Shown here: piece by piece, positions 22,177 through 33,060 of the stretch
Numbering within the stretch: position 1 is the first letter of the stretch
How the letters are laid out: each line of letters begins with the position of its first letter
Origin: a virus
DNA length: 52,212 bases
Virus record (IMG/VR): IMGVR_UViG_3300049830_000248
Location: 1-52,212 of that record
Strand: one strand, 5' to 3'
Translations under genes and position numbers: made by a program
The notes under the pieces: generated by a model
Seen by the model: only the letters and a program-made list of their open reading frames with translations
Told to the model about the DNA's origin: nothing
Databases searched by the model: none

Positions 22177-23468
22177 GAAGCATCACCTTGCCAACACCAT
22201 TGCAGCCGATACAGGTTTTCATTGAGAAAATCGAGGCATTGCAATACGACAACGTGAACACTGTGAACATCGGTGCGGGCGGCAATGCGACCGCCTACCC
22301 GGTTGCGGTGACGGACGCCACGGATGCGGCGGCGATGTTGCAGCAAATCAACAACGCCATCAACTCAACGGCGATTTCAACTTTCATCACTGGAAATCCA
22401 GTGCCAACAACTGCGCCCGTCGCGCCCGTCGCCACGCCCGATTACGGCCAGACAAAAATCACATGGAACCAGATGGCGTCAAACTACGCCTTCCGCGTTT
22501 ATCGCAGCGAAGCCAGCGGCAGCGGTTACGCGGCCATCGGTGATACCAACGTCAATTCGTTTCTCGACCAGAACATCACACCCGGCGTCACCTACTACTA
22601 CGTTGTGACCACCTACACGGCTCGCGGTGAAAGCGGGTATTCGACCGAAGTGAACGGCGCGAGCCTGATACCGGCTGTTCCGGCGGGATTGCTGGCAACA
22701 GCAGACCTTTATCAGTCCGACCTGACATGGGGTGCGGTGACGGCGGCAGGCAGCGCGGCCTTCACCGATGCGGACGTTGCCTACGAGATTTACCGCGACG
22801 GAAATTCGCTGACAGCATCCGACCCGACCAGCTACAACGATTCCGCGTTGACGGCTGGACAATCATATTCCTACACCGTCGCCGCCGTCATCAACGGAGT
22901 TTCCAGCGCGCAATCAGTTGCCTCGGCCTGCACACCTACCGCCCTGGCTGCACCCGCTGGAATGGTGGCTTCTTCTGGCATTTACAGCGCGGACATTTCT
23001 TGGAGCGCAGTCGCCGGGGCGCTGGGTTACAACGTGTATCGCTCCGTTGTCAGCGGCACGGGCTATGTCATGGTCAGTCAATCAGCAACCCCAGGATTCA
23101 CTGACACCTATCTGCGTTCCGACACGGTTTATTATTACGTCGTCACGGCGACAGTCAACGGCGGCGAAAGCGTGGTGTCAACCGAATCCTCCTGCCAGCC
23201 GACGACGGTGACAATCAACGCCGCCTCGCCGAATCCGGCGAGCATCAGCGGCAGCACGATTACCTTCACCGGGACGGGCTTTGACCCGTCACAACAGGCA
23301 TTGCTGAAATATGGCACGGTTCAGATCGCTTACCTTCAAGTTGTGTATCTCGACGCCACACACTTCACCGTCATCACGCCGGGCGGATTGAGTGCTGGCG
23401 ACGTGCAATTTTATTACGAAGTGAACGGAAGCGACTACACAATACCGTTTTTGGTTGCATTTCAATAA
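22173..23468 (+). CDS. fibronectin type III / IPT domain tail protein
   Basis: 431 residues. After about 65 residues come three FN3-like repeats (about 70-165, 168-250, 255-345), each with the YxVYRS/YEIYRD and YYYVVT/YSYTV strands, then a C-terminal IPT/TIG-like domain (INAASPNPASISGSTITFTGTGF). FN3 and Ig-like modules on phage tails bind surface carbohydrate. ATGA overlap with the upstream gene. Confidence 0.8.
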   Translation: MRSITLPTPLQPIQVFIEKIEALQYDNVNTVNIGAGGNATAYPVAVTDATDAAAMLQQINNAINSTAISTFITGNPVPTTAPVAPVATPDYGQTKITWNQMASNYAFRVYRSEASGSGYAAIGDTNVNSFLDQNITPGVTYYYVVTTYTARGESGYSTEVNGASLIPAVPAGLLATADLYQSDLTWGAVTAAGSAAFTDADVAYEIYRDGNSLTASDPTSYNDSALTAGQSYSYTVAAVINGVSSAQSVASACTPTALAAPAGMVASSGIYSADISWSAVAGALGYNVYRSVVSGTGYVMVSQSATPGFTDTYLRSDTVYYYVVTATVNGGESVVSTESSCQPTTVTINAASPNPASISGSTITFTGTGFDPSQQALLKYGTVQIAYLQVVYLDATHFTVITPGGLSAGDVQFYYEVNGSDYTIPFLVAFQ

Positions 23469-23487
23469 ATTAACACGAAGATAAATC

Positions 23488-24501
23488 ATGCTGACGCTGG
23501 GACAGGTCAAAAATAGCACGGTGGCAAACATTGCTGGTGTCAATGTGAACGACGCGCAATTTTACGGCTACGTCAACGATGCCGTGCGGATGTTGATGGA
23601 CTTGGGCGATTGGTGGGGTTCGGTTGTGTCCATGACAGGTTACGTCGCGCAGGGCTGCATCACCTGGCCGAAACAGATTGACGCTGTTCTGGCGATGAAC
23701 ATAAACGACCGCTCGGTTCAGATTTCAAACCAATGGTATTCCTTCACGCCGATTCGCGGGACTTACGCGGGGCTGGCGCAAAGTTACGGCTGTTCGTGTG
23801 ACGACTTCATTTCGCGCTGGGGAACTTACGGGACGCAGGACAGCATCATCGAGTTTGCGGGGACGCAACCGATGTTCGACCCGCCAACCCCAGCCGACCC
23901 ATTTCGCATCCAAGTGACCGCCGACAACTCGGCAGATTACGGCAAGACCGTCACCATCTATGGGCAGGATGAAAACGCGCAGGAAATTTTCGCCACCCGC
24001 GACGACGGCAGCACCCAACGCGGCGTTCCATTCGTGCTTTCGCAGGCCGGAACAATTTCAACGCAGGTCTTTTCCACCGTAACCGCCGTCACGAAGGACA
24101 TCACCGTGAGCCTTGTGCGCGCTTGGAAATACACGACCGCCACAGGGCGCGTGTGCGCGATCTGGTCGGGCGGTCAAACTTCGCCGCAGTTCCTTTTCAG
24201 TCGCCTTGCCAATGTGCCGCAGAACACGACATTTTGCTTGAGCGCGCTGGTCAAGCTGGGATTCGAGCCGGTGACGCAGGACTCGGACATCCTGCCGCTT
24301 GGAAATCTGGACGCCATCAAGATAATGATTCAGGCCATCCGCAAGCGCGAGGCTGGCGACATTGACGGTTCGGTGAACTTCGAGAAGGATGCCATCCGCC
24401 GGCTGAACATGGAGTTGAATTCGCGCCTGCCAGTTGACCAGATGCCCATTGTTCAAGAACCGTTCGGAAGCCAATACCCTGTTCATCGGAGGATTTACTG
24501 A
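23488..24501 (+). CDS. putative head-tail/tail tubular protein
   Basis: 337 residues, MLTLGQVKNSTVANIAGVNVNDAQFYGYVNDAVRMLMDLGDWWG: an N-terminal helical segment typical of gp11-like tail tubular or adaptor proteins in podovirus-like genomes. The beta-rich middle and a C-terminal helical KIMIQAIRKREAGDIDGSVNFEKDAIRRLN resemble phage adaptor proteins. Location among tail genes supports this; no signature motif. Confidence 0.55.
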   Translation: MLTLGQVKNSTVANIAGVNVNDAQFYGYVNDAVRMLMDLGDWWGSVVSMTGYVAQGCITWPKQIDAVLAMNINDRSVQISNQWYSFTPIRGTYAGLAQSYGCSCDDFISRWGTYGTQDSIIEFAGTQPMFDPPTPADPFRIQVTADNSADYGKTVTIYGQDENAQEIFATRDDGSTQRGVPFVLSQAGTISTQVFSTVTAVTKDITVSLVRAWKYTTATGRVCAIWSGGQTSPQFLFSRLANVPQNTTFCLSALVKLGFEPVTQDSDILPLGNLDAIKIMIQAIRKREAGDIDGSVNFEKDAIRRLNMELNSRLPVDQMPIVQEPFGSQYPVHRRIY

Positions 24502-24531
24502 TATGACTAAAACCAAAGACGCAATAAAAAT

Positions 24532-25230
24532 ATGGCGACCTCATACAATATAAGCCCAAGTCCGAGGGCTGGACAGGGTTCCTTCGGCATGGTTCCCGGC
24601 AGCATCGGCCTTCCACCCTCCATTTGGGAACAACTCAACCAGAACATTCCGAACTACGGTGCGCTGACAAACAGCGCGACGGGCAACATTCAGAGCGAAC
24701 TGAACGGCACATTGTCGCCATCCACCATGTCGGCCATCGGCAACTCGGCGGCGGCGCATGGAGTTTCTCTTGGACAACCCAACAGCGCCATGTCGAATCT
24801 ATTCGGCTACAACGTCACGGGCAACACGGTCGAAGGATTGCAGCATCAAGGCATAGCCGATTACGAGAATTTGACCGGAACACTTGGGCCAACCCAGCAA
24901 AACCCGCAGTTGTTGACGAACATTGCGGAAACGAACGCGGTGAACAATTCTGCGCCCGACCCCGGTGCGGCAGCGGCTTACTATAAGACTTTGTTTGATT
25001 CCTACATGAGGCCGGCTGCTGGCACAGGGCGTTATTCCGCCCCCGCTCCAACCTCTTTGTATTCTGGCGGTGGAAATCCGTGGGCGGGGATGGGGTTTGC
25101 GAGTCAAGGCGGCTACGGTGGAGGCAGCATAGCAGGCGCGCAAGGCGGATTTGCTTCTGGCATCGGCCCAGTGATCTCAACCGGCGCGGACTGGTATAGC
25201 CAGCCGTCCTACGGCGGGGAGGGCTATTGA
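24532..25230 (+). CDS. low-complexity hypothetical virion protein
   Basis: 232 residues, Gly/Asn/Ser/Tyr-rich (GGYGGGSIAGAQGG near the C-terminus). A-rich leader aaaaatATGGC. It lies before a coiled-coil protein and the giant ejection-type protein, so an internal virion or tail role is likely. Confidence 0.5.
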   Translation: MATSYNISPSPRAGQGSFGMVPGSIGLPPSIWEQLNQNIPNYGALTNSATGNIQSELNGTLSPSTMSAIGNSAAAHGVSLGQPNSAMSNLFGYNVTGNTVEGLQHQGIADYENLTGTLGPTQQNPQLLTNIAETNAVNNSAPDPGAAAAYYKTLFDSYMRPAAGTGRYSAPAPTSLYSGGGNPWAGMGFASQGGYGGGSIAGAQGGFASGIGPVISTGADWYSQPSYGGEGY

Positions 25231-25231
25231 T

Positions 25232-26095
25232 ATGGAAGTCCCGCCCTGGCTACAAATCACGCCGTCATCCTACCTTAACGCGATGGAGGCCGGGGCGCAC
25301 ATTGGGTTGCAACGGCAGCAGATGGCGGCGGCAGAACGCGAGGCGCAGATGCGCGATGCCATTTCACAGCGCGAACTGCAACAACGGGCGATGCAGGAGC
25401 AGGCTTCACTTGGGTTGCAACGGAACAGCCTGATGCAATCCGGCCAAGAGGCGGCTGGACGGCTCGCGTTGGGCAACAGGGAGGCCGACAACAGCGCGGC
25501 GGCTGCGCTGATGAATAATTCCATGCGCGGACAGGAGCTTGAACGGCAGACCGCGCAGCAGGAGGCAACGCGGGCATTGGAGGAGGCGCGGTTGAATCAG
25601 TCCGGCGATTTGGGCGAGCAACGGCTGGATGCGATACGGCAGCGGAACGAGGATTTGAACAAATACAACACCGACCGCAATCAGAACCGCTCCGATTGGC
25701 TGGACTTGCGCGAAAAGCAGCTACAGAGAAACCCCGGCTACTTAAACTTTGTGAAAGTCACGGAAAAAGACGGGAATGAAACCAAAACCCGCTGGGTTTC
25801 GAAGGATGAATACGACGCGCAGAATTCTGCGCCTGCGCCCGACTACGCGGCCAGCGCGCTCAAGCCGACGGGCGATTTTTACGGCAACAAGTTTTTTAAC
25901 GGCCAACAGCCTCCGGTAACGCTTGGCGAACAGCCGGCCACATCGCCAGCAGCAACCTCACTGGATGGAAAAACCGTGGTTTCAAAGAAAACGCCGCCAA
26001 CCGCCGCCATCGCAAAACTTCTTACTCATCCAGAACTGGCCGCTCAATTTGACGAATGGTATGGTGAAGGAAGCTCTGCAAACTATCTCAAGTAA
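25232..26095 (+). CDS. coiled-coil virion/ejection-type protein
   Basis: 287 residues. Residues about 20-150 form one long Gln/Arg/Glu/Ala-rich coiled coil (LQRQQMAAAEREAQMRD, RELQQRAMQEQ). The C-terminal part has a conserved-looking PGYLNFVKVTEKDG...TRWVSKDEY, then a Pro/Ala linker. Its stop overlaps the next ATG (TAATG). Internal virion proteins of podoviruses show this layout. Confidence 0.55.
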   Translation: MEVPPWLQITPSSYLNAMEAGAHIGLQRQQMAAAEREAQMRDAISQRELQQRAMQEQASLGLQRNSLMQSGQEAAGRLALGNREADNSAAAALMNNSMRGQELERQTAQQEATRALEEARLNQSGDLGEQRLDAIRQRNEDLNKYNTDRNQNRSDWLDLREKQLQRNPGYLNFVKVTEKDGNETKTRWVSKDEYDAQNSAPAPDYAASALKPTGDFYGNKFFNGQQPPVTLGEQPATSPAATSLDGKTVVSKKTPPTAAIAKLLTHPELAAQFDEWYGEGSSANYLK

Positions 26096-29000
26096 TGGCG
26101 AATCCGTTCGCAGAATTTGATTCTGACACGGCGGTTGCAGAAGCACCGCCATCTGCCAACCCGTTCGCAGAATTCGACAACCAGGCAGCACCATCCAGCG
26201 ACATTGACGACCTGAATTCCGGCGACCCTATCCGTGTAGCCAACGCACAGGCGTCCATGCTCGGCAACGCCGGCAGGATGCTCGACACCGGACTGGCGGC
26301 GCAGCGTCAGAGCGATGCCAATGACGTTGCCAGAATCAAGGTTTCACCAACCGAAATTTCCAAGCTCGAAGGCAACACGCCGGACGAGACTTTTGAGCAT
26401 TATCAGGAGCGAAATCCGACCCCAAGCCAGTTGACGGCGGCGCGACTGCTTCCATTGGCCGATACGCCGGAGAAAAAACAGCAGCTTGCGCGGTTCATTC
26501 AGGACAAGAATTTAGACCTTCCGGTTGGCAGCGCGGCAGGCGACTTATACAGGTCTGTTTCACAAGGCCCGTTGCCAGATGGCGAACATCTTTTGCAGGC
26601 GCATCCGACCAGCGCAATCGGCAAGACCGCGCTGGGTGTCGAGCATGGCGTCGAAAATCTTGGCAACTTTTTTCTGTCCCCGTTCGGCATCGCCACGCTC
26701 GGCATCGGAGAATTGCCGGTGGTGGCGCAGCGGGCGGTTGCGCTCGGTTTTTCGGCGCAGATGGCGAGCCAGTTGCCGGATCAATCCATCGAATTGTTGC
26801 GCGAGTTGAACAAACCTGAAAAGGACTGGACAAAAATCGGCGAGCTTGTGACCGAGGCGGCGGGTGGAGCAGGCTTTGCCGCATTGGGTGCGGCGCACGG
26901 GCTTGCGCCCAAGACAGACTTCATCGCGGCGCGACTGGCGAAGGAATTGAACAAGGCGAAACTGACGCCCAAATCAATGCCCGTGACACCGATTGTGCAG
27001 TCTGTAAACGCCGCGCCTGCGCCGGATATGCCGCCAGACCCTAAAAAGTTTGTTCCAGCAAAGCCGCCTTTCCAGCCAATAAATCCAACCCCGCCAGCCC
27101 CTAAAACTGACGCAGCGGAAACCTTCAATTCGATGCTGGATTATTTCGCAAAGTCGAAACCGAACAAGGGCGACTTGCGCGGTCTGATTCAAGGCGGAAA
27201 AGAAATCGGATTGTCCGAATCGGAAGTTCTGGCGCAACTGGCAGAGCGGACGAAAATTTCTCAACCCGAAGTCGAAAAACCTTTGTCGCCAACCGCAACA
27301 CGCGGCATCGAAAAACTCGTCGAGCTTTCGCCGGAAGAAAAGTCCGACCCGCGTATGGACGAACCGGGCGTAACGCGCAAGGCAACGCCGAACACCATTA
27401 CCGTGCAGTTTCGAGATCGGAATTCAATTCCCATCGGCGAAGCTGAATTAACACCTTCTGGCGATTCACTTTCACAGGCGCAGCGAGTCGTCAACCGCAT
27501 CAGAACAGAGGCCGGAAACAACCCAAACGTCAGCATCAGGGAGTCGGCTGGCGTCCTGACAGACGAGCGCGGCCACGGCATAATTCATTTTACGGATTCA
27601 CCGAACGGAGCGGCTTTTGCAAAAGTTGAAGATTTAATAAAGGCGAGACAGCAAACCAAAGAACCGCAGCCCTCCGCGCCAGCAGCGCAACTGGCGAAGC
27701 GCAAGAAGGGCTTCACTGGATTGGGCGCGGCGGGCAAGAAAGTTGCGGTGGTGGATCAGTCCGGCGAAGTGATGCAGGGAAAGCCAGTTGAGCGCAAGGT
27801 GACTGAAATTATTGGAGAGAAGCCAAATCCCGAAAACCTTTCGCGTCCATCGCCGGCTACATCCGACCATGAACAGCTTTTGGCATCTGCCGACCTTGCC
27901 AACCGCCAAGCAAGGCTTGATGAGGAGCAGGCTTTTAAGGATTTCGAGTCAGCAAAGGAGAATAAGAAAAAAGCCTATTCCAAAGGCGATTACGAAAAAG
28001 CAAATAAGCTGCAACTGAAAGTTGATGCCGCTGAAAAGCGATGGCTCGAAATGTCCGACAAGACTTCCGAGGCGATGATTAAAATTGCAGACTTGAAAGA
28101 GCGGACGGAATGGGATTCTGCCGAGCCGTTCAATCAGGAGATTTGGCGTGATTATCAAAAGCTGGACAAACTTCCGAAAGGCAAAGAGCGCGACAGCGAG
28201 CGGCAACGCTTGCTGGACAAGATTGAAGAAGAATGGACTCGCCAGACGATTGCCATCATGGGCGACAAAGAACGCGGCGAGTCTGCCGTCCGTGGTATTC
28301 ACACACTGAACAGCGGCGTCCTATCTCGCCCGCTCGAAAAGAGCAACCAGATTTCCAATTTGGCAAAAACCGCCGCCCGCACTTACGAACAACGTGAGGC
28401 GAAAAAAGCTGCCGAGAGTGAGATTCAGGGGATGGATTTGGCGTGGCAGGAAAAGCCGAAATTTAACGACTACGATTCTGTCGGTGAGATTCAAAACAAG
28501 CTCGAAAAAGCCCGCGCCGCAAATGCTGTCAATCGCAAGGCAAAATCGGCGGAAGAAAAACGTCAAGCGGACGACGCCGCGAAAGAATCTGCCGATGAAG
28601 CGATTAAGGCCAAAGAATTATCCAAGTCAGGAAAACTCGTCTGGCGCAGGATTGGAAGCAAAGCTGATCCCGTTGGAAAATGGCAACCGATGGAAGGCAA
28701 AAAGTTTTTCCATGCTCAACTGCCTGGAATTGAAATGGGCATTTTCAAGGATGCCTCCGGCTGGGTCATCTCCGAGCAGACGACTGGACACAAATTGGCG
28801 GGCGGCAAAACAATGGAAGCGGCGAAGTCTGAATTGGCTGCAAAGGCCAGCCAGTTCGGTGTTGCCAAGATTAAAGAGTTAATCGCAACTGCGTTGAAAG
28901 ACGCTCCGCCGAAGCCGGTCATTGAGGGCGATGTCGCCACTCCACCCGCCGCCGTCGCCAAAGTCGCCGAACACATTGCCGAGGTCGCAAGCGGCGACAA

Positions 29001-32000
29001 GGTTGCCAAGCCAGAGGCCGCGCTGGACGCGACGACGGGCGTTCGCGCCGCGAAGGAAATCAAGAGTGAGTTGGTTCAGCGGTTGGAGAAGGCGATTGAG
29101 GATGCGCCCGCAGCAACTGACGATCAAGCGGCGGCGTTGAACAACACGCCGAAGCTGACCAGCTACAAAGACTTTATCAAGGAAGGCGAAAAAGGAACGA
29201 ACGAGCAACGCATCAGAGCAACAAAAGAATCGGATGTTGAAAACTCGAAACGCCGCGCCGCTTGGGTTGAAGCCATCAAAAAGGAAAATGGATTAACCCA
29301 AGTCACGATTGACATTCCGGGCGACGGAACTTTTACCGTCTGGAATACCAAGCAGGCTTTGCAGGAGGTTTTAGACCGCGCTAAAAAACTTTCCACCGCA
29401 ACCGAAAGCAAGCAGCCAACCGCCTTTACGAATGTTCGTCCAACTGGAAACATCCCCGCCGACGTTTGGGTTGAATCCAGCGAGCCAACCCATAAGGTCA
29501 CTGTCAGCGCGGGCAACATCAAGACGCAGGAGCCGGGCAAGCGGATTGAGATAAAGGGACTCGAAGGAAAAGAGCTTTACCTGACTTCGAATGGCAAAGA
29601 GTTCAAGATTACCGAGCCGCAGACTGGTTTCAGCATCGGGCGCGGCGCAAAAATCTCCGATGCCGTAAAAGACGCAGAGCAAATTCACGAACGCCTGAAA
29701 GAAAAGAAAATGGGCTACGATGAAGTTGTGAAGCGTAATGTTTCCGCCAACGGGAAACTGCCATCGCCAGAGCCGATTCAGAAACCATCCCCCATCACCG
29801 AGGCGCAGGAAATGGGCGGGGATGTTCACGAAGTTCGGCAAGGGCCGGGCGGACGCTCCTACCGCGCAAAATCATCGGATGAACAGCCGGAAAGCTACGA
29901 TGCCACTTCGCTCAAAAATGCCGTCGCCGAAATGGAGCGCGTCACCCACGGATTGCCCGAAGCTCCTGAAACTGAAAAGCGTGACATGGGCAAGGCGTGG
30001 ATTAAGGCTGGCGAAACGCTTGTTCAAAAACCGCACGAAGCTGAACGCATCCTTGGCGAACTTCAATCCGATCCTTCACGCGGACTGACCGACAGCGAAT
30101 CAGCCATCTTGCTTCGCCATAAAGTCGGCTTGGAAAACGCCTTGAACGACGCAGCGGAAAGAACATGGACGGCAGAAACCGCCCAAGGCAAACGTGCCGC
30201 GCAAAACGAAGTGCAGGAATTGAGCAACAAGCTGAAAGAATTTCTCGACTTGGTTAAGGCACGCGGAAGTGAGTGGGGGCGTGAAGGTCGTTGGCGTCAG
30301 GCGATGGCAAAAGAAGATTACTCATTTGCCACGCAAGAGCGACTTTATCGCGCCGCAAGAGGCGGAGAAGATTTGACCAAAACGCCCGAAGGTATGGCGC
30401 AACTTGAGCGCATCCAGAAAGACGCAGAGGCATTAAAAAGAAATGACGACGAGATTGCGCGATTGCGGGCTGAAAATGCAGCCAAAGAAAAAGCCATCGC
30501 ACAACTAGAGGCACAGAAAGTTTTGGATGACGCCTTGAAGGGAACGCCAGTGGCCGCGCCCGTCGAGCCATACATTCAGACGCTTGTTAAAAAAGTGGTG
30601 AAGTCCATTGAGAATCAAGCCAAGGACGCCCGCGATCGCATTAAAGCGCGGCGTTCCGAAGGCAGAACATTCAACGACCCAACCGCGATAGTCACGCTCG
30701 GAAAGTTCACTACCGAGGACGTAGCCGACGCCGCCATCATCGGGGCGGAATACTTGGCGCATGGAATTGAAGATTTTGCCGCTTGGTCAAAGGTGATGAA
30801 AGACGAGTTTGGGGAGAAGATTCTGCCAAAACTCAAAGAAATTTTCGCAAAATCAAAATCATTCACTGAAAAAACAGTGATAAAAGAAGTGCTTCCGAAA
30901 GACCGCGACAAGGTTAGAAAATCCGTCAAGAGCATGACGGTTGATGAGCGACAGGCGCGGGTTGAGGGCATGATTAAAAAACGTCTATCCGAAGGCGAAA
31001 AAGATTCCGTCACGCCACTGGTTCAAGGCTTGGCGCGTCTGTTTGTCGAACGCGGCGTGAAAGACCGCAATGAACTTTTAGACAAGGTTCACGGTGTTCT
31101 TGAATCCATTGACCCCGCCATCACCCGCGATGAAGCGATGGACGCCATCAGTGGTTATGGCGATTACAAGCAGCTTTCCAAAGACCGCGTGAGTGTCCAG
31201 TTGAGGGATTACAAGCGGCAGTATCAGATTCTTGGCGCGTTGCGGGACATGGAGGCAGGCAAGCCATCCCTGCGTTCTGGAATTGAAAAAACCAAGTGGA
31301 CAGAAGAACAGGGCAAACTTTTGAAGCAGTTGAACGAGGCCAAGTTCAAGTTTCAAGTGCCAATCACTGATCCTGAAACACAGTTGAAATCCGCGCTCGA
31401 CACAGCCAAAACCCGCGTCGAAGGCCAGATTAAAGAATACCAGCGGCGATTGGATGAATCCGATTTCGAGAAAAAGCCCCGCCGCGAACTTGTGCGCGAC
31501 CCGAAACTTTTGGAGTTGGAATCGCAGCGCAACAAAATCAAGAACCGCTTTATCGAAGCGCGGATGGCAGCAGAGCGGGCGCAACGCAACTGGTTTCAAA
31601 AGGCAACGGGGGCGATTGCCAACCTGAATCGCGTCTCCATCTTGGGACACGTTTCTGTCCTTGAACATTTGTCCGGCGCGGCACTCGAAAACTTTGCCAC
31701 CCGTCCAGTTGGAACTGCGATTGCCCAACTTATGCGATTCAGCAAGACGCTTGATGACATCCGCAGAAAAGCGGTTTATGAAGGCAGTCTTGGCGGAGAA
31801 CGGGCTGGCATTGCGGGGACGCTCAAATCCTACGCCGCGTTGATGGCGAAATTAAAGACCGGCAAGAGCGAACTGGACTGGTTGCACGATGCCAAAACTT
31901 ATCCGAAAGAATTTGCTCAAATCGTCCAGAATTGTCACGGCGCAATAAAAGAGCCGGTGCGTCAGGGAATTTACGCGCGCTCAATGGAGCTTCGCACGAA

Positions 32001-33060
32001 AGCCGCTGAAAAAATGGGTTTAGACCCGCAGCATGACGAGGTGCTTGCCAAGGTTCTTTCGCAAGAGGCATACAACGACGCCAACATGGACATCTTCATG
32101 GGCGACAATTTTCTTACGAAGGCGTTGCACAACAACGTCGGTGCGTATCTTCGCGGACAAAAGGGCGACCCCGGACTTGCAAAGTTCACAGCCGACGTGC
32201 TGGACATCTTGTTTCCAATCGTGAACGTCAGCACAAACTTGGCAATCAGAAAGTTTAGGCTGGCGGCTGGACTACCAGAGGCGGCAGTCAGAATCGGCGT
32301 AGCAAAAGCGCGGGGAGAGCTTGCCAACGGAGCGGAGAAATTGACGCCGCGCGATGCGGAGCTAATCACCCGCGCAATGAAATACGGATTATTTGGCATC
32401 GCCCTTGGAATTTACGCATGGCGAAACAAAGACCAGTTCGGCGGAATTTATGTTCCCGGCGCAAACGCTCCAAAAAATAAAAAGGTGAAAACCGGCGACA
32501 TCGCCCTGCCAGATGGTATGTATTTTGACCACATCAGCCATCACTTCGCACATGGGCCAGTGGGCGGCTACATGAATCTGATTGCCGATGCTTCGCGCCT
32601 TTATGATTCAGAAGTGAAGGGTAATAAAAACAGTCCGTGGAGCGCGGCATCCGACGCGGCATTTTTTGCCATGTTCGCCGGCGTGAAAGATTTGCCAGCA
32701 TTTTCAACTGTGGCGCGTCTTGCTTCTCCATTCAAAACCGCCGGTCAAAAGGCGGGTGAAATGGTTCGCAATATGTTTATTTTCGGTGGTCTACAAGATA
32801 TAGCTGCACATGCAGACCAACCCAATTTGACGCTAGCAAAGTTTTTTACCGGAACACCGACTCCAAGAAGCCCAAAAACATTTGTTCAAGAAATCGAATC
32901 TGGAATCCCTGTTCTGCGCGAGACTGTGCCAGCCAAAGGCGGTCAGGCATCTGACTCCGACCAAAACGCCAGTTTTTTCCACAAAAACGCCAGTTTTTTC
33001 CACAAAAGTTTTTTCCACAAAAACGCCAGTTTTTTCCACAAAAAACCCGCGTCACCGTGA
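26095..33060 (+). CDS. giant internal virion / polyvalent ejection protein (2321 aa)
   Basis: Begins with a repeated NPFAEFD motif (residues 2-8 and 22-28), common at the N-terminus of phage internal virion proteins. A hydrophobic, Gly/Ala-rich segment (about 175-215 and 250-275) could insert in membrane. A long charged helical region with many KAAE/KELS repeats spans about 600-1800. The C-terminal 500 residues (NLNRVSILGHVSVLEHLSG...YGLFGIALGIYAWRN) resemble the large helical C-terminal domains of phage polyvalent proteins. No lysozyme or transglycosylase motif found. The last 30 residues are a NASFFHK tandem repeat. Confidence 0.65.
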   Translation: MANPFAEFDSDTAVAEAPPSANPFAEFDNQAAPSSDIDDLNSGDPIRVANAQASMLGNAGRMLDTGLAAQRQSDANDVARIKVSPTEISKLEGNTPDETFEHYQERNPTPSQLTAARLLPLADTPEKKQQLARFIQDKNLDLPVGSAAGDLYRSVSQGPLPDGEHLLQAHPTSAIGKTALGVEHGVENLGNFFLSPFGIATLGIGELPVVAQRAVALGFSAQMASQLPDQSIELLRELNKPEKDWTKIGELVTEAAGGAGFAALGAAHGLAPKTDFIAARLAKELNKAKLTPKSMPVTPIVQSVNAAPAPDMPPDPKKFVPAKPPFQPINPTPPAPKTDAAETFNSMLDYFAKSKPNKGDLRGLIQGGKEIGLSESEVLAQLAERTKISQPEVEKPLSPTATRGIEKLVELSPEEKSDPRMDEPGVTRKATPNTITVQFRDRNSIPIGEAELTPSGDSLSQAQRVVNRIRTEAGNNPNVSIRESAGVLTDERGHGIIHFTDSPNGAAFAKVEDLIKARQQTKEPQPSAPAAQLAKRKKGFTGLGAAGKKVAVVDQSGEVMQGKPVERKVTEIIGEKPNPENLSRPSPATSDHEQLLASADLANRQARLDEEQAFKDFESAKENKKKAYSKGDYEKANKLQLKVDAAEKRWLEMSDKTSEAMIKIADLKERTEWDSAEPFNQEIWRDYQKLDKLPKGKERDSERQRLLDKIEEEWTRQTIAIMGDKERGESAVRGIHTLNSGVLSRPLEKSNQISNLAKTAARTYEQREAKKAAESEIQGMDLAWQEKPKFNDYDSVGEIQNKLEKARAANAVNRKAKSAEEKRQADDAAKESADEAIKAKELSKSGKLVWRRIGSKADPVGKWQPMEGKKFFHAQLPGIEMGIFKDASGWVISEQTTGHKLAGGKTMEAAKSELAAKASQFGVAKIKELIATALKDAPPKPVIEGDVATPPAAVAKVAEHIAEVASGDKVAKPEAALDATTGVRAAKEIKSELVQRLEKAIEDAPAATDDQAAALNNTPKLTSYKDFIKEGEKGTNEQRIRATKESDVENSKRRAAWVEAIKKENGLTQVTIDIPGDGTFTVWNTKQALQEVLDRAKKLSTATESKQPTAFTNVRPTGNIPADVWVESSEPTHKVTVSAGNIKTQEPGKRIEIKGLEGKELYLTSNGKEFKITEPQTGFSIGRGAKISDAVKDAEQIHERLKEKKMGYDEVVKRNVSANGKLPSPEPIQKPSPITEAQEMGGDVHEVRQGPGGRSYRAKSSDEQPESYDATSLKNAVAEMERVTHGLPEAPETEKRDMGKAWIKAGETLVQKPHEAERILGELQSDPSRGLTDSESAILLRHKVGLENALNDAAERTWTAETAQGKRAAQNEVQELSNKLKEFLDLVKARGSEWGREGRWRQAMAKEDYSFATQERLYRAARGGEDLTKTPEGMAQLERIQKDAEALKRNDDEIARLRAENAAKEKAIAQLEAQKVLDDALKGTPVAAPVEPYIQTLVKKVVKSIENQAKDARDRIKARRSEGRTFNDPTAIVTLGKFTTEDVADAAIIGAEYLAHGIEDFAAWSKVMKDEFGEKILPKLKEIFAKSKSFTEKTVIKEVLPKDRDKVRKSVKSMTVDERQARVEGMIKKRLSEGEKDSVTPLVQGLARLFVERGVKDRNELLDKVHGVLESIDPAITRDEAMDAISGYGDYKQLSKDRVSVQLRDYKRQYQILGALRDMEAGKPSLRSGIEKTKWTEEQGKLLKQLNEAKFKFQVPITDPETQLKSALDTAKTRVEGQIKEYQRRLDESDFEKKPRRELVRDPKLLELESQRNKIKNRFIEARMAAERAQRNWFQKATGAIANLNRVSILGHVSVLEHLSGAALENFATRPVGTAIAQLMRFSKTLDDIRRKAVYEGSLGGERAGIAGTLKSYAALMAKLKTGKSELDWLHDAKTYPKEFAQIVQNCHGAIKEPVRQGIYARSMELRTKAAEKMGLDPQHDEVLAKVLSQEAYNDANMDIFMGDNFLTKALHNNVGAYLRGQKGDPGLAKFTADVLDILFPIVNVSTNLAIRKFRLAAGLPEAAVRIGVAKARGELANGAEKLTPRDAELITRAMKYGLFGIALGIYAWRNKDQFGGIYVPGANAPKNKKVKTGDIALPDGMYFDHISHHFAHGPVGGYMNLIADASRLYDSEVKGNKNSPWSAASDAAFFAMFAGVKDLPAFSTVARLASPFKTAGQKAGEMVRNMFIFGGLQDIAAHADQPNLTLAKFFTGTPTPRSPKTFVQEIESGIPVLRETVPAKGGQASDSDQNASFFHKNASFFHKSFFHKNASFFHKKPASP
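32965..33042 (+). repeat. 21-base tandem repeats encoding NASFFHK
   Basis: Three full 21-base units and one 15-base unit (lacking the first six bases) at the end of the giant gene, in frame, encoding NASFFHK-NASFFHK-SFFHK-NASFFHK. Each unit has a run of six Ts flanked by As, prone to replication slippage. Confidence 0.85.
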
